From JAGOMX01 sp041738135 (GTDB lineage: Bacteria > Pseudomonadota > Alphaproteobacteria > JAGOMX01), in contig JBGSQK010000051.1 of NCBI GenBank assembly GCA_041738135.1, positions 1 through 64,000 on the forward strand: a stretch of DNA of 64,000 nucleotides. The letters run 5' to 3'. Positions 32,010 through 41,324 of the stretch are shown here, in pieces. Each line of letters begins with the position of its first letter. Position 1 is the first letter of the stretch. The position numbers were made by a program, and so were the translations under genes. Below the pieces are notes generated by a model, which saw nothing but the letters and a program-made list of their open reading frames with translations, made no database searches and had not been told where the DNA came from.

Positions 32010-33569
32010 CTAAGCTTTTCCGAGCTTCTTATCGATCTTACCTTCTTCGCGCTCTTCAACCTTAACGGCTGCTTGATAGAGCTTGTTAAGACCAGATACA
32101 GCAAGAATCCAGAGCAAAATAATGACACCTGCGATAACAGCTAAGTAAGGTAACAAAGATGCCACAGATTCAGCTGCCGTAATTGTAAGTAGTGCTAGGG
32201 TAATTAAACCACCGCCAGCCTTACCCAAACGACCGCCAATCACGTCCACCGCAGCCTTACCTTTGGTTTTCAATTCTTGGTCCAGAGGAATATATGCCAT
32301 TTCTTTCGTTGGATCGAAGAGAGAATACTTCGTACCCTTAGAAAGCACGTTTTGCAACGTACCCACGATCACTGCCATCAGCAAACTGGTAATGCCAAAG
32401 AACGCCGCAAAAGGTGACATGAAGTCTCCAAACAAGACAAACATGAAGAAGATAGCACCGGTTACAGCCATGATAATTGGAGTAAAGATCGCTCCCACAA
32501 ACCAACCAAATCGCGTCACAATTTCCTTAAAGAACAAGATCGCAACGATGGTCGCAAAACCTGTGGCCAGCTGCAGATTTCCATAAAAATTCTGCAGATC
32601 CGCCTTTTCAGGATATTGTAGTCTCACAATTTCTTTCCAACCTACCTCGATCAAATTCATAGAAATACCATAGGCCAATACTAATAAAGCGATATAGCCA
32701 ATGTACTTGGATGTAAGCAAGTACTTGAAACTCTCAGCCACAGATAGTTTAGGCCCCTTAGCCTTTTTAGAACCTGTTTTCTCGGCCGCATCATAAAAAT
32801 TAGGGTCAACCAAAACATTGGATTGCATCCAGCTGTAAATGTAGATAACCAAAAGGCCGGCCACAATAACTGAACCCAACGTATAAAATAGAGATTGCGT
32901 AAAGATATCCTGTCCGCCACCCGCCGCATTCTGAGCCGATGCAGACCATTTTAACACACCGCCGGACAAGATTAGCGCAAAGTTGGCGAGCAAGCCAAAT
33001 AGTGCATAAAACCTTTTAGCTTCTCTAGTCCGTGTGATTTCGTTCGCAAACTGCCAGAACAACAGAGATAACATAATGCTTCCCCAAAGCTCAGAAAATG
33101 TATAAAAAATCACATCTGTCCAAGCACCATAAATAGCTATAAAATGCTGTAGGTATGGATTTGCCAATTTCATCGCCGCAATATTTTCAGGATTCGGCAA
33201 CAAAATGTCATTGTTTGGATAAAGAACGAAACCATATAAAGCAAAATAACCCACAAAGAAACCCGTGAGCATATAAAAGACTTTTTCGCGGCTAAAGACG
33301 TTGACCAGCTTGCTATACAAAATAACAAACAAAATCGCCGCCGGCATCACGATGAAAAACTTGATAAAAGGAGTAATGGCTGAACCACCCTGAGGCAAGA
33401 TGATCGTATCTTTCAAACTGCGAAGAATCGTATAATCATACAAAATGAAAAACATCATCAAACCCATAGGCAAGAATTTTTTCATTTCATAACCGTGAAT
33501 AGGCCACAAGGCCGCACGGATCTTACCAAATTCTGGTTCTTGCTTTTTTGACTCTACAGCTGAGCTCAT
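32010..33569 (-). CDS. tlcA: ATP/ADP translocase (NTT/Tlc family)
   Basis: 519 residues with about 12 membrane helices, matching Tlc1 of Rickettsia (about 500). Recognisable blocks: KKFLPMGLMMFFILYDYTILR SLKDT (as FFILYDYTILR and SLKDTIILP), SREKVFYMLTGFF, ELWGSIMLSLLFWQFANEITR, and KGTKYSLFDPTKEMAYIPLD. The family exchanges host ATP for bacterial ADP across the inner membrane and is found almost only in obligate intracellular bacteria and plastids. Some paralogs carry other nucleotides or NAD; the exact specificity is not readable. GGAG precedes the ATG, and the gene has its own terminator. Confidence 0.97.
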   Translation of the reverse strand: MSSAVESKKQEPEFGKIRAALWPIHGYEMKKFLPMGLMMFFILYDYTILRSLKDTIILPQGGSAITPFIKFFIVMPAAILFVILYSKLVNVFSREKVFYMLTGFFVGYFALYGFVLYPNNDILLPNPENIAAMKLANPYLQHFIAIYGAWTDVIFYTFSELWGSIMLSLLFWQFANEITRTREAKRFYALFGLLANFALILSGGVLKWSASAQNAAGGGQDIFTQSLFYTLGSVIVAGLLVIYIYSWMQSNVLVDPNFYDAAEKTGSKKAKGPKLSVAESFKYLLTSKYIGYIALLVLAYGISMNLIEVGWKEIVRLQYPEKADLQNFYGNLQLATGFATIVAILFFKEIVTRFGWFVGAIFTPIIMAVTGAIFFMFVLFGDFMSPFAAFFGITSLLMAVIVGTLQNVLSKGTKYSLFDPTKEMAYIPLDQELKTKGKAAVDVIGGRLGKAGGGLITLALLTITAAESVASLLPYLAVIAGVIILLWILAVSGLNKLYQAAVKVEEREEGKIDKKLGKA

Positions 33570-33799
33570 TCTAAATACTCCATTAATTTATTATAAAAAC
33601 AATAGAACAACCATACTCTTATACTAACATAAGAATAGTTTCCTATTAGTTAACTCTTTAGTTGTTTTTCTATTAAAAGGCGTCAGGATTGTTAAGCGAA
33701 TAATTCCAAACACTCATTTAAGCTGTATTGATAACTTATGCTGGCCTATTTGTCAATAAATTTTGACAGATAATATCGAGTTCTGGAAATCCACCAACC

Positions 33800-33842
33800 A
33801 AAGAAAGTGAGCGGCTTTCCTTAGATTTGGGAAAACCGCTCC
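33800..33842 (-). terminator. Terminator of the Skp-like gene
   Basis: A 12-base stem with one G-U type mismatch (GAGCGGTTTTCC/GGAAAGCCGCTC) is followed on the minus strand by ACTTTCTTT, 23 bases past the stop codon. Confidence 0.7.
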
Positions 33843-33864
33843 ATCTTTAGACTGTCAGAATTAC

Positions 33865-34551
33865 TTATTCAGCCAGAGCGCCTTCATCATCTTCATCTAT
33901 TTCCTCCACTTGATCGCCAGGCATACGAACGGTAACTACAGGAAGAATTAGGTTTAAGCGGGCGAGTGCTTCGGCAGTTATATTGACTGAGGGATCAAAG
34001 TATAATAATGATGCCGCTGGCACCACGTACATATAGCCCCTAGCCTTAGCAATATGGGCAGCGATATCTAATACGTCATGACGTATTTGATTCATAGCAT
34101 TTTGAGCCGCATTAGAAAGCTGGTCTTGATGCACCTGGATGAAGTCTTCTAGTAGTGCAACTCTACCTGTGAATGCATCCTTTAGAGCTTGGAGCTCCTC
34201 CGCATTCATGTTTGCGCCTTGTTCCAAAATATGACGCTCCTCCGCCCGCAAAGCTTGCTCCTTCTGGGCCACTACAGCAGAGTACCTATCACGCAAATTA
34301 TCCATTTGTTGCGCAAGACTTACGGCTGCCCTTGAGTCCTCCAAAATAGCATTAATGTCCAAAACTGCCATACAAGGCATTACGACAGTTACATTAGGCA
34401 CTTCCAACGACGGACTCGGTGATATGTTTTTCCTAGGGCTAGCTCCCCTCTCATCTTCATTATCGCCTGGCGCTCCATCAGAACCGTACGCGCTGAAGTT
34501 TGCAAAAACCGTCAATAGACAGGCTAGTATAATTTTTCTCTTAAGCGTCAT
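33865..34551 (-). CDS. Skp/OmpH-like periplasmic protein
   Basis: 228 residues with a signal peptide (MTLKRKIILACLLTVFANFSAYG) and an N-terminal acidic linker. An OmpH-like domain follows (about 60-205): AVLDINAILEDSRAA, a long helical arm with QMDNLRDRYSAVVAQKEQALR and EDFIQVHQDQLSNAAQNAMN, then YMYVVPAASLLYFDPSVNIT. Skp is a trimeric chaperone for outer-membrane proteins. The acidic tail DQVEEIDEDDEGALAE is unusual. Start 34551 has GAGGAAG upstream. In alphaproteobacteria this gene usually sits between bamA and lpxD; here it is 28 kb from lpxD. Confidence 0.8.
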   Translation of the reverse strand: MTLKRKIILACLLTVFANFSAYGSDGAPGDNEDERGASPRKNISPSPSLEVPNVTVVMPCMAVLDINAILEDSRAAVSLAQQMDNLRDRYSAVVAQKEQALRAEERHILEQGANMNAEELQALKDAFTGRVALLEDFIQVHQDQLSNAAQNAMNQIRHDVLDIAAHIAKARGYMYVVPAASLLYFDPSVNITAEALARLNLILPVVTVRMPGDQVEEIDEDDEGALAE

Positions 34552-34763
34552 ATCAACTTCCTCATATGTGCATTCAACCAACATAAATATTTAACTCAGG
34601 TGTAGTAGCATTCAAAGTTGCAGCTGTCCAGTACTTAAATCCATATATGCTGCAATATTTACGAGCATACTAGGATTTCAAATTTGACAAATACACCCAT
34701 CTAAGGTAATGCATGAGAGTATACGATATGATTCAGAATGTTATTATGCGAAAGGCAATACCC

Positions 34764-36056
34764 ATGAACTTTAAGAAATTCTTATTAGCAAGCTCTTTGG
34801 CCATATGTACTGCCTTATCAGCCCAATGCTCGGAGCAATCTGAGGAAGCCTTCCCCTTGATGGGATTACCCCGCGATGTGCGGACGTATTTCTATGAGCA
34901 TCACGCCCCCTTGCGTCTTTTGTCTTTAGCATCAAAATCTCTGCAGCAAGACATCTTAGAGGGGGCCCTGCAATCAAAGGGACTTAGGATTAAAGTGGAC
35001 TCCATTCTCTTAACTAGTAAGGGTAAATGGGATGGAATAGCTACTATACATCATATGCCAATAAATGATTTTGTGAAATTGCTCAGCAAGCCTTTAACTT
35101 TTATTTCTGGTATAGCCCTTTATTTCAGTGCCAATATAGAGACAATCTCAGAAGAATCTTTGGAACTTTTATTATGTAGCGATCACATAAAAAGGGTCAA
35201 TCTGTATGCGGGCGCTGTGGAACCTTTACCAGCCCAAGAAATGGATAGAGCCTTAACCACCATATTAAAGAAGGCACAAGGTAAAGGTCGCCTATGCAGT
35301 TTTACATATCATGGTCATCCGGTAAGCAATGACCTATTAATGGCTATCACCGGCAATGACAAACTAACATATCTGTATATTGATGAATGTGTAGAAGGAT
35401 CCAAAGAATATCTGAAAGGATTTCTTGAACCAATAATTGCGTTAAGGCGAAATCCCAGCCGTATGAATCCAAATGATATATTTCAGATGATTCAGTGCAC
35501 CCAATGCCAAATAAACATTATTAAATTAAGATTTTGTGATTTAAATAGATCCGATTTAGCAGCATCCGAACCAAGAACTTTTTTTGAAACAGATTTTTTC
35601 ATTGCACACCTCTTAAAATTTGAAAAACAGCTCAATAACCTTAGACTTGTTTTAGACAAAACTTTTGATGAAAAGAATCACCAATTAGCGCTACTTAACA
35701 ACAGCGACGAAGCCATCCAAAGAAATGCTTATATTAAACAGTTGTCCTGTAAAAACCTCAGTATCACTTTACGTGAAGGCATGTTACTTTCCAAGCTTGC
35801 AGAACTGGTTCATGTACCAAGTGGTCAATTCTCACTCCTATCAAATGGTAGGAATATTTTTTCTGGCCGGAGATATCGCTGCACTGATACAGATCGCGTA
35901 GACTTTGTTCACGCCTTAAAAAACTTTCAGAATCTACACCTAGTCCCTCATCTTGGTCGCGCGCCAATTTGCAAAAATTATTTCGACTCGACAACTGTCG
36001 ATGTAGAGCAATTTGCTGCCCCCGAAAAACAGCTTGCGGGGGGAACCACCCACTAA
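34764..36056 (+). CDS. Secreted protein with F-box-like segment
   Basis: 430 residues. The signal peptide is MNFKKFLLASSLAICTALSA. An F-box-like segment lies at about 33-68 (MGLPRDVRTYFYEHHAPLRL, then LASKSL), again with LPRD. Downstream are irregular leucine-rich strands (FISGIALYFSAN, HIKRVNLYAG, LTYLYIDEC, IIKLRFCDL, NLRLVLDKTF) that look like degenerate LRRs, then a charged C-terminus. ATG 34764 is chosen because AAAGG lies eight bases upstream; three in-frame ATGs upstream (34713, 34728, 34746) lack this. Function unknown; a host-directed role is inferred from the architecture. Confidence 0.6.
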   Translation: MNFKKFLLASSLAICTALSAQCSEQSEEAFPLMGLPRDVRTYFYEHHAPLRLLSLASKSLQQDILEGALQSKGLRIKVDSILLTSKGKWDGIATIHHMPINDFVKLLSKPLTFISGIALYFSANIETISEESLELLLCSDHIKRVNLYAGAVEPLPAQEMDRALTTILKKAQGKGRLCSFTYHGHPVSNDLLMAITGNDKLTYLYIDECVEGSKEYLKGFLEPIIALRRNPSRMNPNDIFQMIQCTQCQINIIKLRFCDLNRSDLAASEPRTFFETDFFIAHLLKFEKQLNNLRLVLDKTFDEKNHQLALLNNSDEAIQRNAYIKQLSCKNLSITLREGMLLSKLAELVHVPSGQFSLLSNGRNIFSGRRYRCTDTDRVDFVHALKNFQNLHLVPHLGRAPICKNYFDSTTVDVEQFAAPEKQLAGGTTH

Positions 36057-36137
36057 AACTTGCTATTTTAGCCCAATCTGTGTTAAATCATCATCAGTAG
36101 CAAGCATAGCCATACGTGAATAAAGGACATATAAACC

Positions 36138-37928
36138 TTGACCAACACGTCTAAAATGAAATGGATCTCCGATCCATCCACCATGAACCTCACCAAAAGG
36201 CTCATTCGTGAATACCTGCATCCCTATATATTTTATTTGATAGGTGGCTTGTTGTGCATGGTTGTGGGCGCTGGTTGCACGGCATATTTGGCTAAGCAAA
36301 TGCAGCCCATTATCGATGACATTTTCATTGCCCGTAACCCTGACATGCTTACTTTGGTTGCGTTTCAAGTCTTCTTTTTATTCCTGTTCAAAGGCCTATC
36401 CGATTACGGCCAAACGGTCACCATGACCTTTGTGGGTGAGCGCATTGTGGCGGACATGCGCATGCAATTGATAAAACATGTGCTCAAAGCCGACCTCAGC
36501 TTTTTCCATAACACCCCCAGCGGTGAATTGATTTCGCGTTTTACCACCGACGTGAACATGCTACATCGGATCATCAGTCGTACAATCACCAGTCTTGTCA
36601 AAGACGGCCTCACCTTAATATTTCTGGTCGCCCTCATGTTCTACACGGACTGGAAGCTATCCGCCTTTGCCTTCATCGCTTTTCCTTTGGCCTTCTACCC
36701 CATTATCAAAATCGGCAAGAGCATGCGTAAGAAATCGGGCTCCATCCAATCGGATTACGCAGATTTTACCGTCATGCTCTCACAAATGTTCCAAGGCGCT
36801 CGGCTCATCAAGTCCTATTGTATGGAAGAGCAAGAACGCAAAGCCGCTGACAACCTCATTGGTCAGCTCTTCCACAAAATCATGCGAGCCACCAGGACTC
36901 GCTCTGCCACCCACCCCATCATGGAATTTCTCGGCGGCATCGCCATTGTGATCGTCATCACCTATGGCGGCATGCAGGTGATCAATGGCGTACAAACCTC
37001 TGGCTCGTTCTTCACATTCATCACAGCCCTGCTCTTGGCATACGAACCGTTAAAACACATCGCTAACCTCAATGCGGAACTACAAGAAAAGCTCGCAGGC
37101 GCCACCCGTGTGTTTGCGATCCTCGAAGTCGAACCAGAAATTAAAGATAACGCCAACGCCAAACCCATCCAGCTGAGCAAAGGCCAAATCGAATTTAACG
37201 ACGTACATTTTGCTTACAACAAAGACAAAACAGCACTTAACGGTATCAATATCGAAATTGAAGCTGGCAAGAAGACGGCGCTTGTGGGATCCAGTGGCTC
37301 CGGCAAATCCACTATGGTTAACTTAATCCCCCGCTTTTATGATGTCACAGATGGCTCCATCACCATTGATGGCCAAGACATAACGTCCGTCACCCTTGAC
37401 TCCTTAAGACACAACATCTCCCTAGTCAGCCAAGAGATCATGCTGTTTGATGACACCATCTACGGTAACATCGCTTACGGCAAACCGGACTGCACTAAGG
37501 AAGAAGTGATCTCCGCCGCAGAATCCGCCGCCGCCCATGAATTCATTACAGGCCTTCCCAATGGCTACGACACCCTCGTCGGCGAGTTAGGTGTCAAACT
37601 TTCCGGCGGACAGCGTCAACGCATCGCCATCGCCCGCGCCATGCTGAAAAACGCCCCCATTTTGCTCCTTGACGAAGCCACATCAGCCCTGGATAACGAA
37701 TCCGAATATCAAGTGCAACAAGCCCTTAACAGCCTCATGCAGGGCCGCACCACGCTTATCGTCGCCCACAGGCTCTCCACCATCATCGATGCGGATAAGA
37801 TCTACGTGATCGATAACGGCCGCGTGGTAAGTTCCGGTTCGCATCAGGAACTGCTACAAACTTGCCCCTCCTACGCCCTTCTCTATCGCGGGCAAGGAGT
37901 AACAGAAGAAAAGTCCCTATCCGCATGA
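36138..37928 (+). CDS. msbA: MsbA-type lipid exporter (ABC half-transporter)
   Basis: 596 residues: six-helix membrane domain (about 20-330) and one ATPase domain. Walker A is GSSGSGKST, the Q-loop SQEIMLFDD, the signature LSGGQRQR, Walker B ILLLDEATSALD, and the H-loop AHRLSTI. MsbA flips lipid A-core or phospholipids across the inner membrane. It starts with TTG, supported by AAAGGA about ten bases upstream; ATG 36156 is the alternative. Its stop overlaps the next ATG (ATGA), so it leads a three-gene lipid A operon. Confidence 0.9.
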   Translation: MTNTSKMKWISDPSTMNLTKRLIREYLHPYIFYLIGGLLCMVVGAGCTAYLAKQMQPIIDDIFIARNPDMLTLVAFQVFFLFLFKGLSDYGQTVTMTFVGERIVADMRMQLIKHVLKADLSFFHNTPSGELISRFTTDVNMLHRIISRTITSLVKDGLTLIFLVALMFYTDWKLSAFAFIAFPLAFYPIIKIGKSMRKKSGSIQSDYADFTVMLSQMFQGARLIKSYCMEEQERKAADNLIGQLFHKIMRATRTRSATHPIMEFLGGIAIVIVITYGGMQVINGVQTSGSFFTFITALLLAYEPLKHIANLNAELQEKLAGATRVFAILEVEPEIKDNANAKPIQLSKGQIEFNDVHFAYNKDKTALNGINIEIEAGKKTALVGSSGSGKSTMVNLIPRFYDVTDGSITIDGQDITSVTLDSLRHNISLVSQEIMLFDDTIYGNIAYGKPDCTKEEVISAAESAAAHEFITGLPNGYDTLVGELGVKLSGGQRQRIAIARAMLKNAPILLLDEATSALDNESEYQVQQALNSLMQGRTTLIVAHRLSTIIDADKIYVIDNGRVVSSGSHQELLQTCPSYALLYRGQGVTEEKSLSA

Positions 37929-38647
37929 ACATGAGGAAAGCAATAAAGAACTTCACGCGACAAAACTGGGTGCAACAAACCGTTGCATGGCTAGGCGCCC
38001 AATTTATGACCCTGGTGTTCAAAACCAACAGCTGGCAGTACCTGAACAAAGAACGCGTGGAACCATACTGGCAATCGAGCCGCCCCATCATCGTCTGCTT
38101 CTGGCACAATCGCCTTGCCATGATGACCTACGCCTGGCTCTCAGAAACACCATTCCACATGATGATTTCCGGCCACGCAGACGGAAAAATTATTTCGTTA
38201 ACCGTCGGCCATCACGGCATCAAAACCATCGCCGGCTCCACCTCCAAAGGCAGCTCGGAAGCCATCCGCAAGATCTTAAGAGTCCTCAAGCAAGGTGAAA
38301 GCGTCGGCGTAACACCCGACGGCCCCAGAGGCCCACGCTTTTCCATCAACCAAGGCCTCATTAACCTGGCCAGCAAAGCCGGCGTCGACCTGGTCCCCAT
38401 GACCTACTCCACCTCCCGTCGCATCGTGTGGAAGTCCTGGGACAGACTAGTCTTCCCCCTCCCCTTTGGCAAAGGCGTCATCGTCTATGGTGAACCCATT
38501 CAGATGAACAGCAACCAAAGCGAAGCAGATCTCATAGCAGCTGGCAAGCTCTTACGTGAAAGGCTCATTGACATATGTAACCAAGCGGATCAACATTGTG
38601 GCAATGAGATAATTCCTGAACCGGACATGGTTAAGGCAACCACATGA
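37925..38647 (+). CDS. DUF374 lysophospholipid acyltransferase-like protein
   Basis: 240 residues of the DUF374 family (COG2121), distantly related to the LpxL/LpxM and PlsC acyltransferases. Motifs: IIVCFWHNRLAMMTYAW (the H-N/R pattern of the active site), ISGHADGKIIS, GSTSKGSSEAIRKIL, and VTPDGPRGPRFSINQG. The family sits beside waaA in many alphaproteobacteria and is thought to act in lipid A maturation. It overlaps both neighbours by ATGA, so all three are coupled. The longer frame from 37862 lies inside msbA and is rejected. Confidence 0.9.
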   Translation: MNMRKAIKNFTRQNWVQQTVAWLGAQFMTLVFKTNSWQYLNKERVEPYWQSSRPIIVCFWHNRLAMMTYAWLSETPFHMMISGHADGKIISLTVGHHGIKTIAGSTSKGSSEAIRKILRVLKQGESVGVTPDGPRGPRFSINQGLINLASKAGVDLVPMTYSTSRRIVWKSWDRLVFPLPFGKGVIVYGEPIQMNSNQSEADLIAAGKLLRERLIDICNQADQHCGNEIIPEPDMVKATT

Positions 38648-39903
38648 TACGCACCATATATAAGTTGTCCTCGCAAATATTCGCAACGCGCGCTCCCGCT
38701 TACTTACGCAAACGCATTGCTTTGGGCAAAGAAGATTCCGCACGCGTTACGGAAAGATATGGTGTTGCCTCCTGCGAAAGACCTGAAGGCCTCGTGCTCT
38801 GGGTGCATGCGGCCAGTGTCGGCGAATCCAGGTCCATCCTAGCCCTCATACATGCACTGCTGGAAAAACATAAAGGTTGGAACATACTTATCACCACCGG
38901 CACCGTATCCTCAGCCAAGATCATTACGGCTGAGCTACCCAGCAACGCCTTTCACCAATACCTCCCCCTAGACGTACCCGCTTGGGTTAACGCATTCTTA
39001 GACCACTGGCACCCCGATGCAGCCATCTGGGTCGAGCAAGAACTGTGGCCCAATATGTTAGAACAAATCCATGCCCGTAAAATCCCAGCTATTTTGGCCA
39101 ATGGCAGATTGACAGAAAGCTCATTCAAGCGCTGGCTTTGGATCAAATCCTTAGCCAAAGATTTACTGACTCCCTTTCACCGCATCTATGCACAATCGCC
39201 TTACGATGCGGAACGTCTGGAAAAACTAAGTGGTCGACAGGTGCTCGTGCGCGGCAACCTCAAATACGCTGCCGAACCTCTCCCATATAACCCGGTTCTG
39301 CTAGACAACCTCAAAAAGGAAATAGGCGATCGCCCTATCTGGCTGGCGGCGAGCACACACCTTGGGGAAGAACTGGTCATCGCCCAAGCCCACAAACTCA
39401 TTTTAAAAGAACGACCTGACTGCCTGCTGATCATCGTCCCAAGACATCCAGATCGCGGCGACCAGATCACCACGGACTTAAGTGAATACCATCTTCGTGT
39501 AGAGCGCAGATCATTCAAATCACCCATTTTAAAAGAAACCCAAGTCTACCTGGCCGATACCTTCAGTGAGTTGGGCCTTTTCTACAGACTCTCAGACATC
39601 GTATTCCTGGGAGGCTCGCTGGTTCCCATCGGTGGTCACAACTTAATCGAACCCGCACAACTAGAATGCATAACCCTTTACGGCCCCCACATGCATAACG
39701 CGCAAGAAATTAAAGAACTGTTCGAAAAACACAACGCCAGCTTTACCATCCGCACAGCCCAAGAACTATCCGCCCACGTCTTAAGCTTACTCGCCAACCC
39801 AGAACTAGTAGCAACCATGACCAATACCGCCACAAATCTCGTGGCAAAAGAAGGCGAAGTCTTGCAAGATTTGATCAACGACGTGGAATTGCTCCTGAAA
39901 TAG
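38644..39903 (+). CDS. waaA: 3-deoxy-D-manno-octulosonic acid transferase
   Basis: 419 residues of a GT-B glycosyltransferase. It adds Kdo to lipid IVA. Seen: VLWVHAASVGESRS (with the catalytic Glu), ITTGTVSSAKI, IWVEQELWPNML, and the C-terminal LGGSLVPIGGHNLIEPAQL typical of KdtA. It is coupled to the acyltransferase upstream. It shows that the cell still makes Kdo-lipid A, consistent with lpxD-fabZ-lpxA at the end of the window. lpxK, which often follows, is not seen here. Confidence 0.95.
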   Translation: MIRTIYKLSSQIFATRAPAYLRKRIALGKEDSARVTERYGVASCERPEGLVLWVHAASVGESRSILALIHALLEKHKGWNILITTGTVSSAKIITAELPSNAFHQYLPLDVPAWVNAFLDHWHPDAAIWVEQELWPNMLEQIHARKIPAILANGRLTESSFKRWLWIKSLAKDLLTPFHRIYAQSPYDAERLEKLSGRQVLVRGNLKYAAEPLPYNPVLLDNLKKEIGDRPIWLAASTHLGEELVIAQAHKLILKERPDCLLIIVPRHPDRGDQITTDLSEYHLRVERRSFKSPILKETQVYLADTFSELGLFYRLSDIVFLGGSLVPIGGHNLIEPAQLECITLYGPHMHNAQEIKELFEKHNASFTIRTAQELSAHVLSLLANPELVATMTNTATNLVAKEGEVLQDLINDVELLLK

Positions 39904-39961
39904 TCAAACCCATTTAATATTAAATTAACCACATTCAGCTATCTTAGCCTTATAGCCTCCT

Positions 39962-41086
39962 ATGAGATTAAAGATGAAATACCTGAAAGCAATAACAGCC
40001 ATCGTGGCGTCAATCGCCCTTGTAGCAGCCGTCGTATCTTATTCATTCATGGAAGAGATAGGAGAAATGGCATTTCATTATCAGGCTAAAAAATTAGTTA
40101 ATCGCAATTCCATTGACAGTTTACCCGATGGACTACATGTGGCTTTAGTAGGAAGCGGATCTCCCCTTGCTGATACATCACGCATGGGACCATGCACAGC
40201 TATTATAGCCGGAAAAAAATTATTCATCGTTGATGCGGGAAGTGGCGCCCCCAGAAACTTGCTGCCTATGGGGCTACCAACAGGATTAGTAGAAGCTGTC
40301 TTTATGACACACTACCACTCTGATCATATAGACGGTTTAGGTCAATTAATTGGCGACCACTGGATCTTTGGTGGAAAATCTACACCACTGCCCATTTATG
40401 GCCCAACGGGCGTTGACACAGTTGTGAACGCCTACAATACAGTGTACCAGTTCAACAAGAATTACAGAACTACCCATCATGGAGCAGAATCACTGCCACC
40501 AGAAGGTGCCGTTGGTGAGCCACATACTTTTACACTTGACCCTAAAACTAAATCAGCCGTTGTGTATGAAAAGGATGGTTTAAAAGTTACAGCATTTGCT
40601 GTCAATCACGAACCCGTTGAACCAGCTGTTGGCTATCGCTTCGATTACAAGGGTCGCTCAATAGTTGTGAGTGGCGATTGCGCCAAATCAGAAAACCTCA
40701 TAAAGAATGCCAAAGGAACCGATTTACTCGTGCATGAAGCTCTAAATAAAGAAATGCTGGACTACATTTCTGGCTTATTGAGCAGTGGGGCATATGATAA
40801 TGAAACCTTTTCTGCCAAAGCTAACAAAAAAACGGCTAAAAATCTTAAAGAGATCCAAGATTATCACACCAGCCCCGTAGATGCCGCCAAAATAGCAAAC
40901 TTAGCTGGCGTTAAAGAATTGGTCCTAACGCACCTTGTTCCATCTTTGCCTTTATCCTTTCTTAATTCTTATTTCCTCAAAGGTACTGCCGCTGAATATA
41001 AAGGCCCCATAACCGTAGGCGAAGATGGCATGGTTTTCTCCCTACCTGCAGGAAACTCAGAGATCATAAGCGGTAGATTAAAATAG
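39962..41086 (+). CDS. Membrane-anchored metallo-beta-lactamase-fold hydrolase
   Basis: 374 residues. An N-terminal hydrophobic segment (residues 9-28) acts as a signal or anchor, so the enzyme domain is probably periplasmic. The metal site motif is THYHSDHIDGLG (about 115-126), with further ligands at NHEP, SGDC and THL near the C-terminus. This is the RNase Z/arylsulfatase-like branch of the MBL fold. Exported members often hydrolyse small esters; they are unlikely to act on tRNA. ATG 39974 is an alternative start. Monocistronic. Confidence 0.8.
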   Translation: MRLKMKYLKAITAIVASIALVAAVVSYSFMEEIGEMAFHYQAKKLVNRNSIDSLPDGLHVALVGSGSPLADTSRMGPCTAIIAGKKLFIVDAGSGAPRNLLPMGLPTGLVEAVFMTHYHSDHIDGLGQLIGDHWIFGGKSTPLPIYGPTGVDTVVNAYNTVYQFNKNYRTTHHGAESLPPEGAVGEPHTFTLDPKTKSAVVYEKDGLKVTAFAVNHEPVEPAVGYRFDYKGRSIVVSGDCAKSENLIKNAKGTDLLVHEALNKEMLDYISGLLSSGAYDNETFSAKANKKTAKNLKEIQDYHTSPVDAAKIANLAGVKELVLTHLVPSLPLSFLNSYFLKGTAAEYKGPITVGEDGMVFSLPAGNSEIISGRLK

Positions 41087-41324
41087 CATTCAGCTTGTTG
41101 CATTATTGCAACACTTGTACAGATTTTGTTTCAAAAGGCTAACTTCCTCTGGAAAACCTCCCCATATAATTTACAGTGAGCATATAAATATATCATCCCG
41201 TATGTATTTACAGGCTCATTTAAAGATTGACAAAATCTCAATATCCTACAATAAACATACAAGATCATTGGACGCGTTGCTTTTTAACGCCCCGTAAACC
41301 CTAAGGTTAGATGAAGTAAAATAA

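Noticed and set aside
37862..37924. Longer N-terminus for the DUF374 protein
   Set aside because: This stretch is the msbA coding end in another frame; the ATGA overlap at 37925 gives the usual start.
39962..41086. RNase Z identity for the MBL-fold protein
   Set aside because: The HxHxDH motif fits, but an N-terminal membrane/signal segment places it outside the cytoplasm, unlike RNase Z.
41106..41297. 63-codon open frame between the MBL-fold gene and rhlE
   Set aside because: No Shine-Dalgarno sequence, no recognisable protein features, atypical composition; likely chance.
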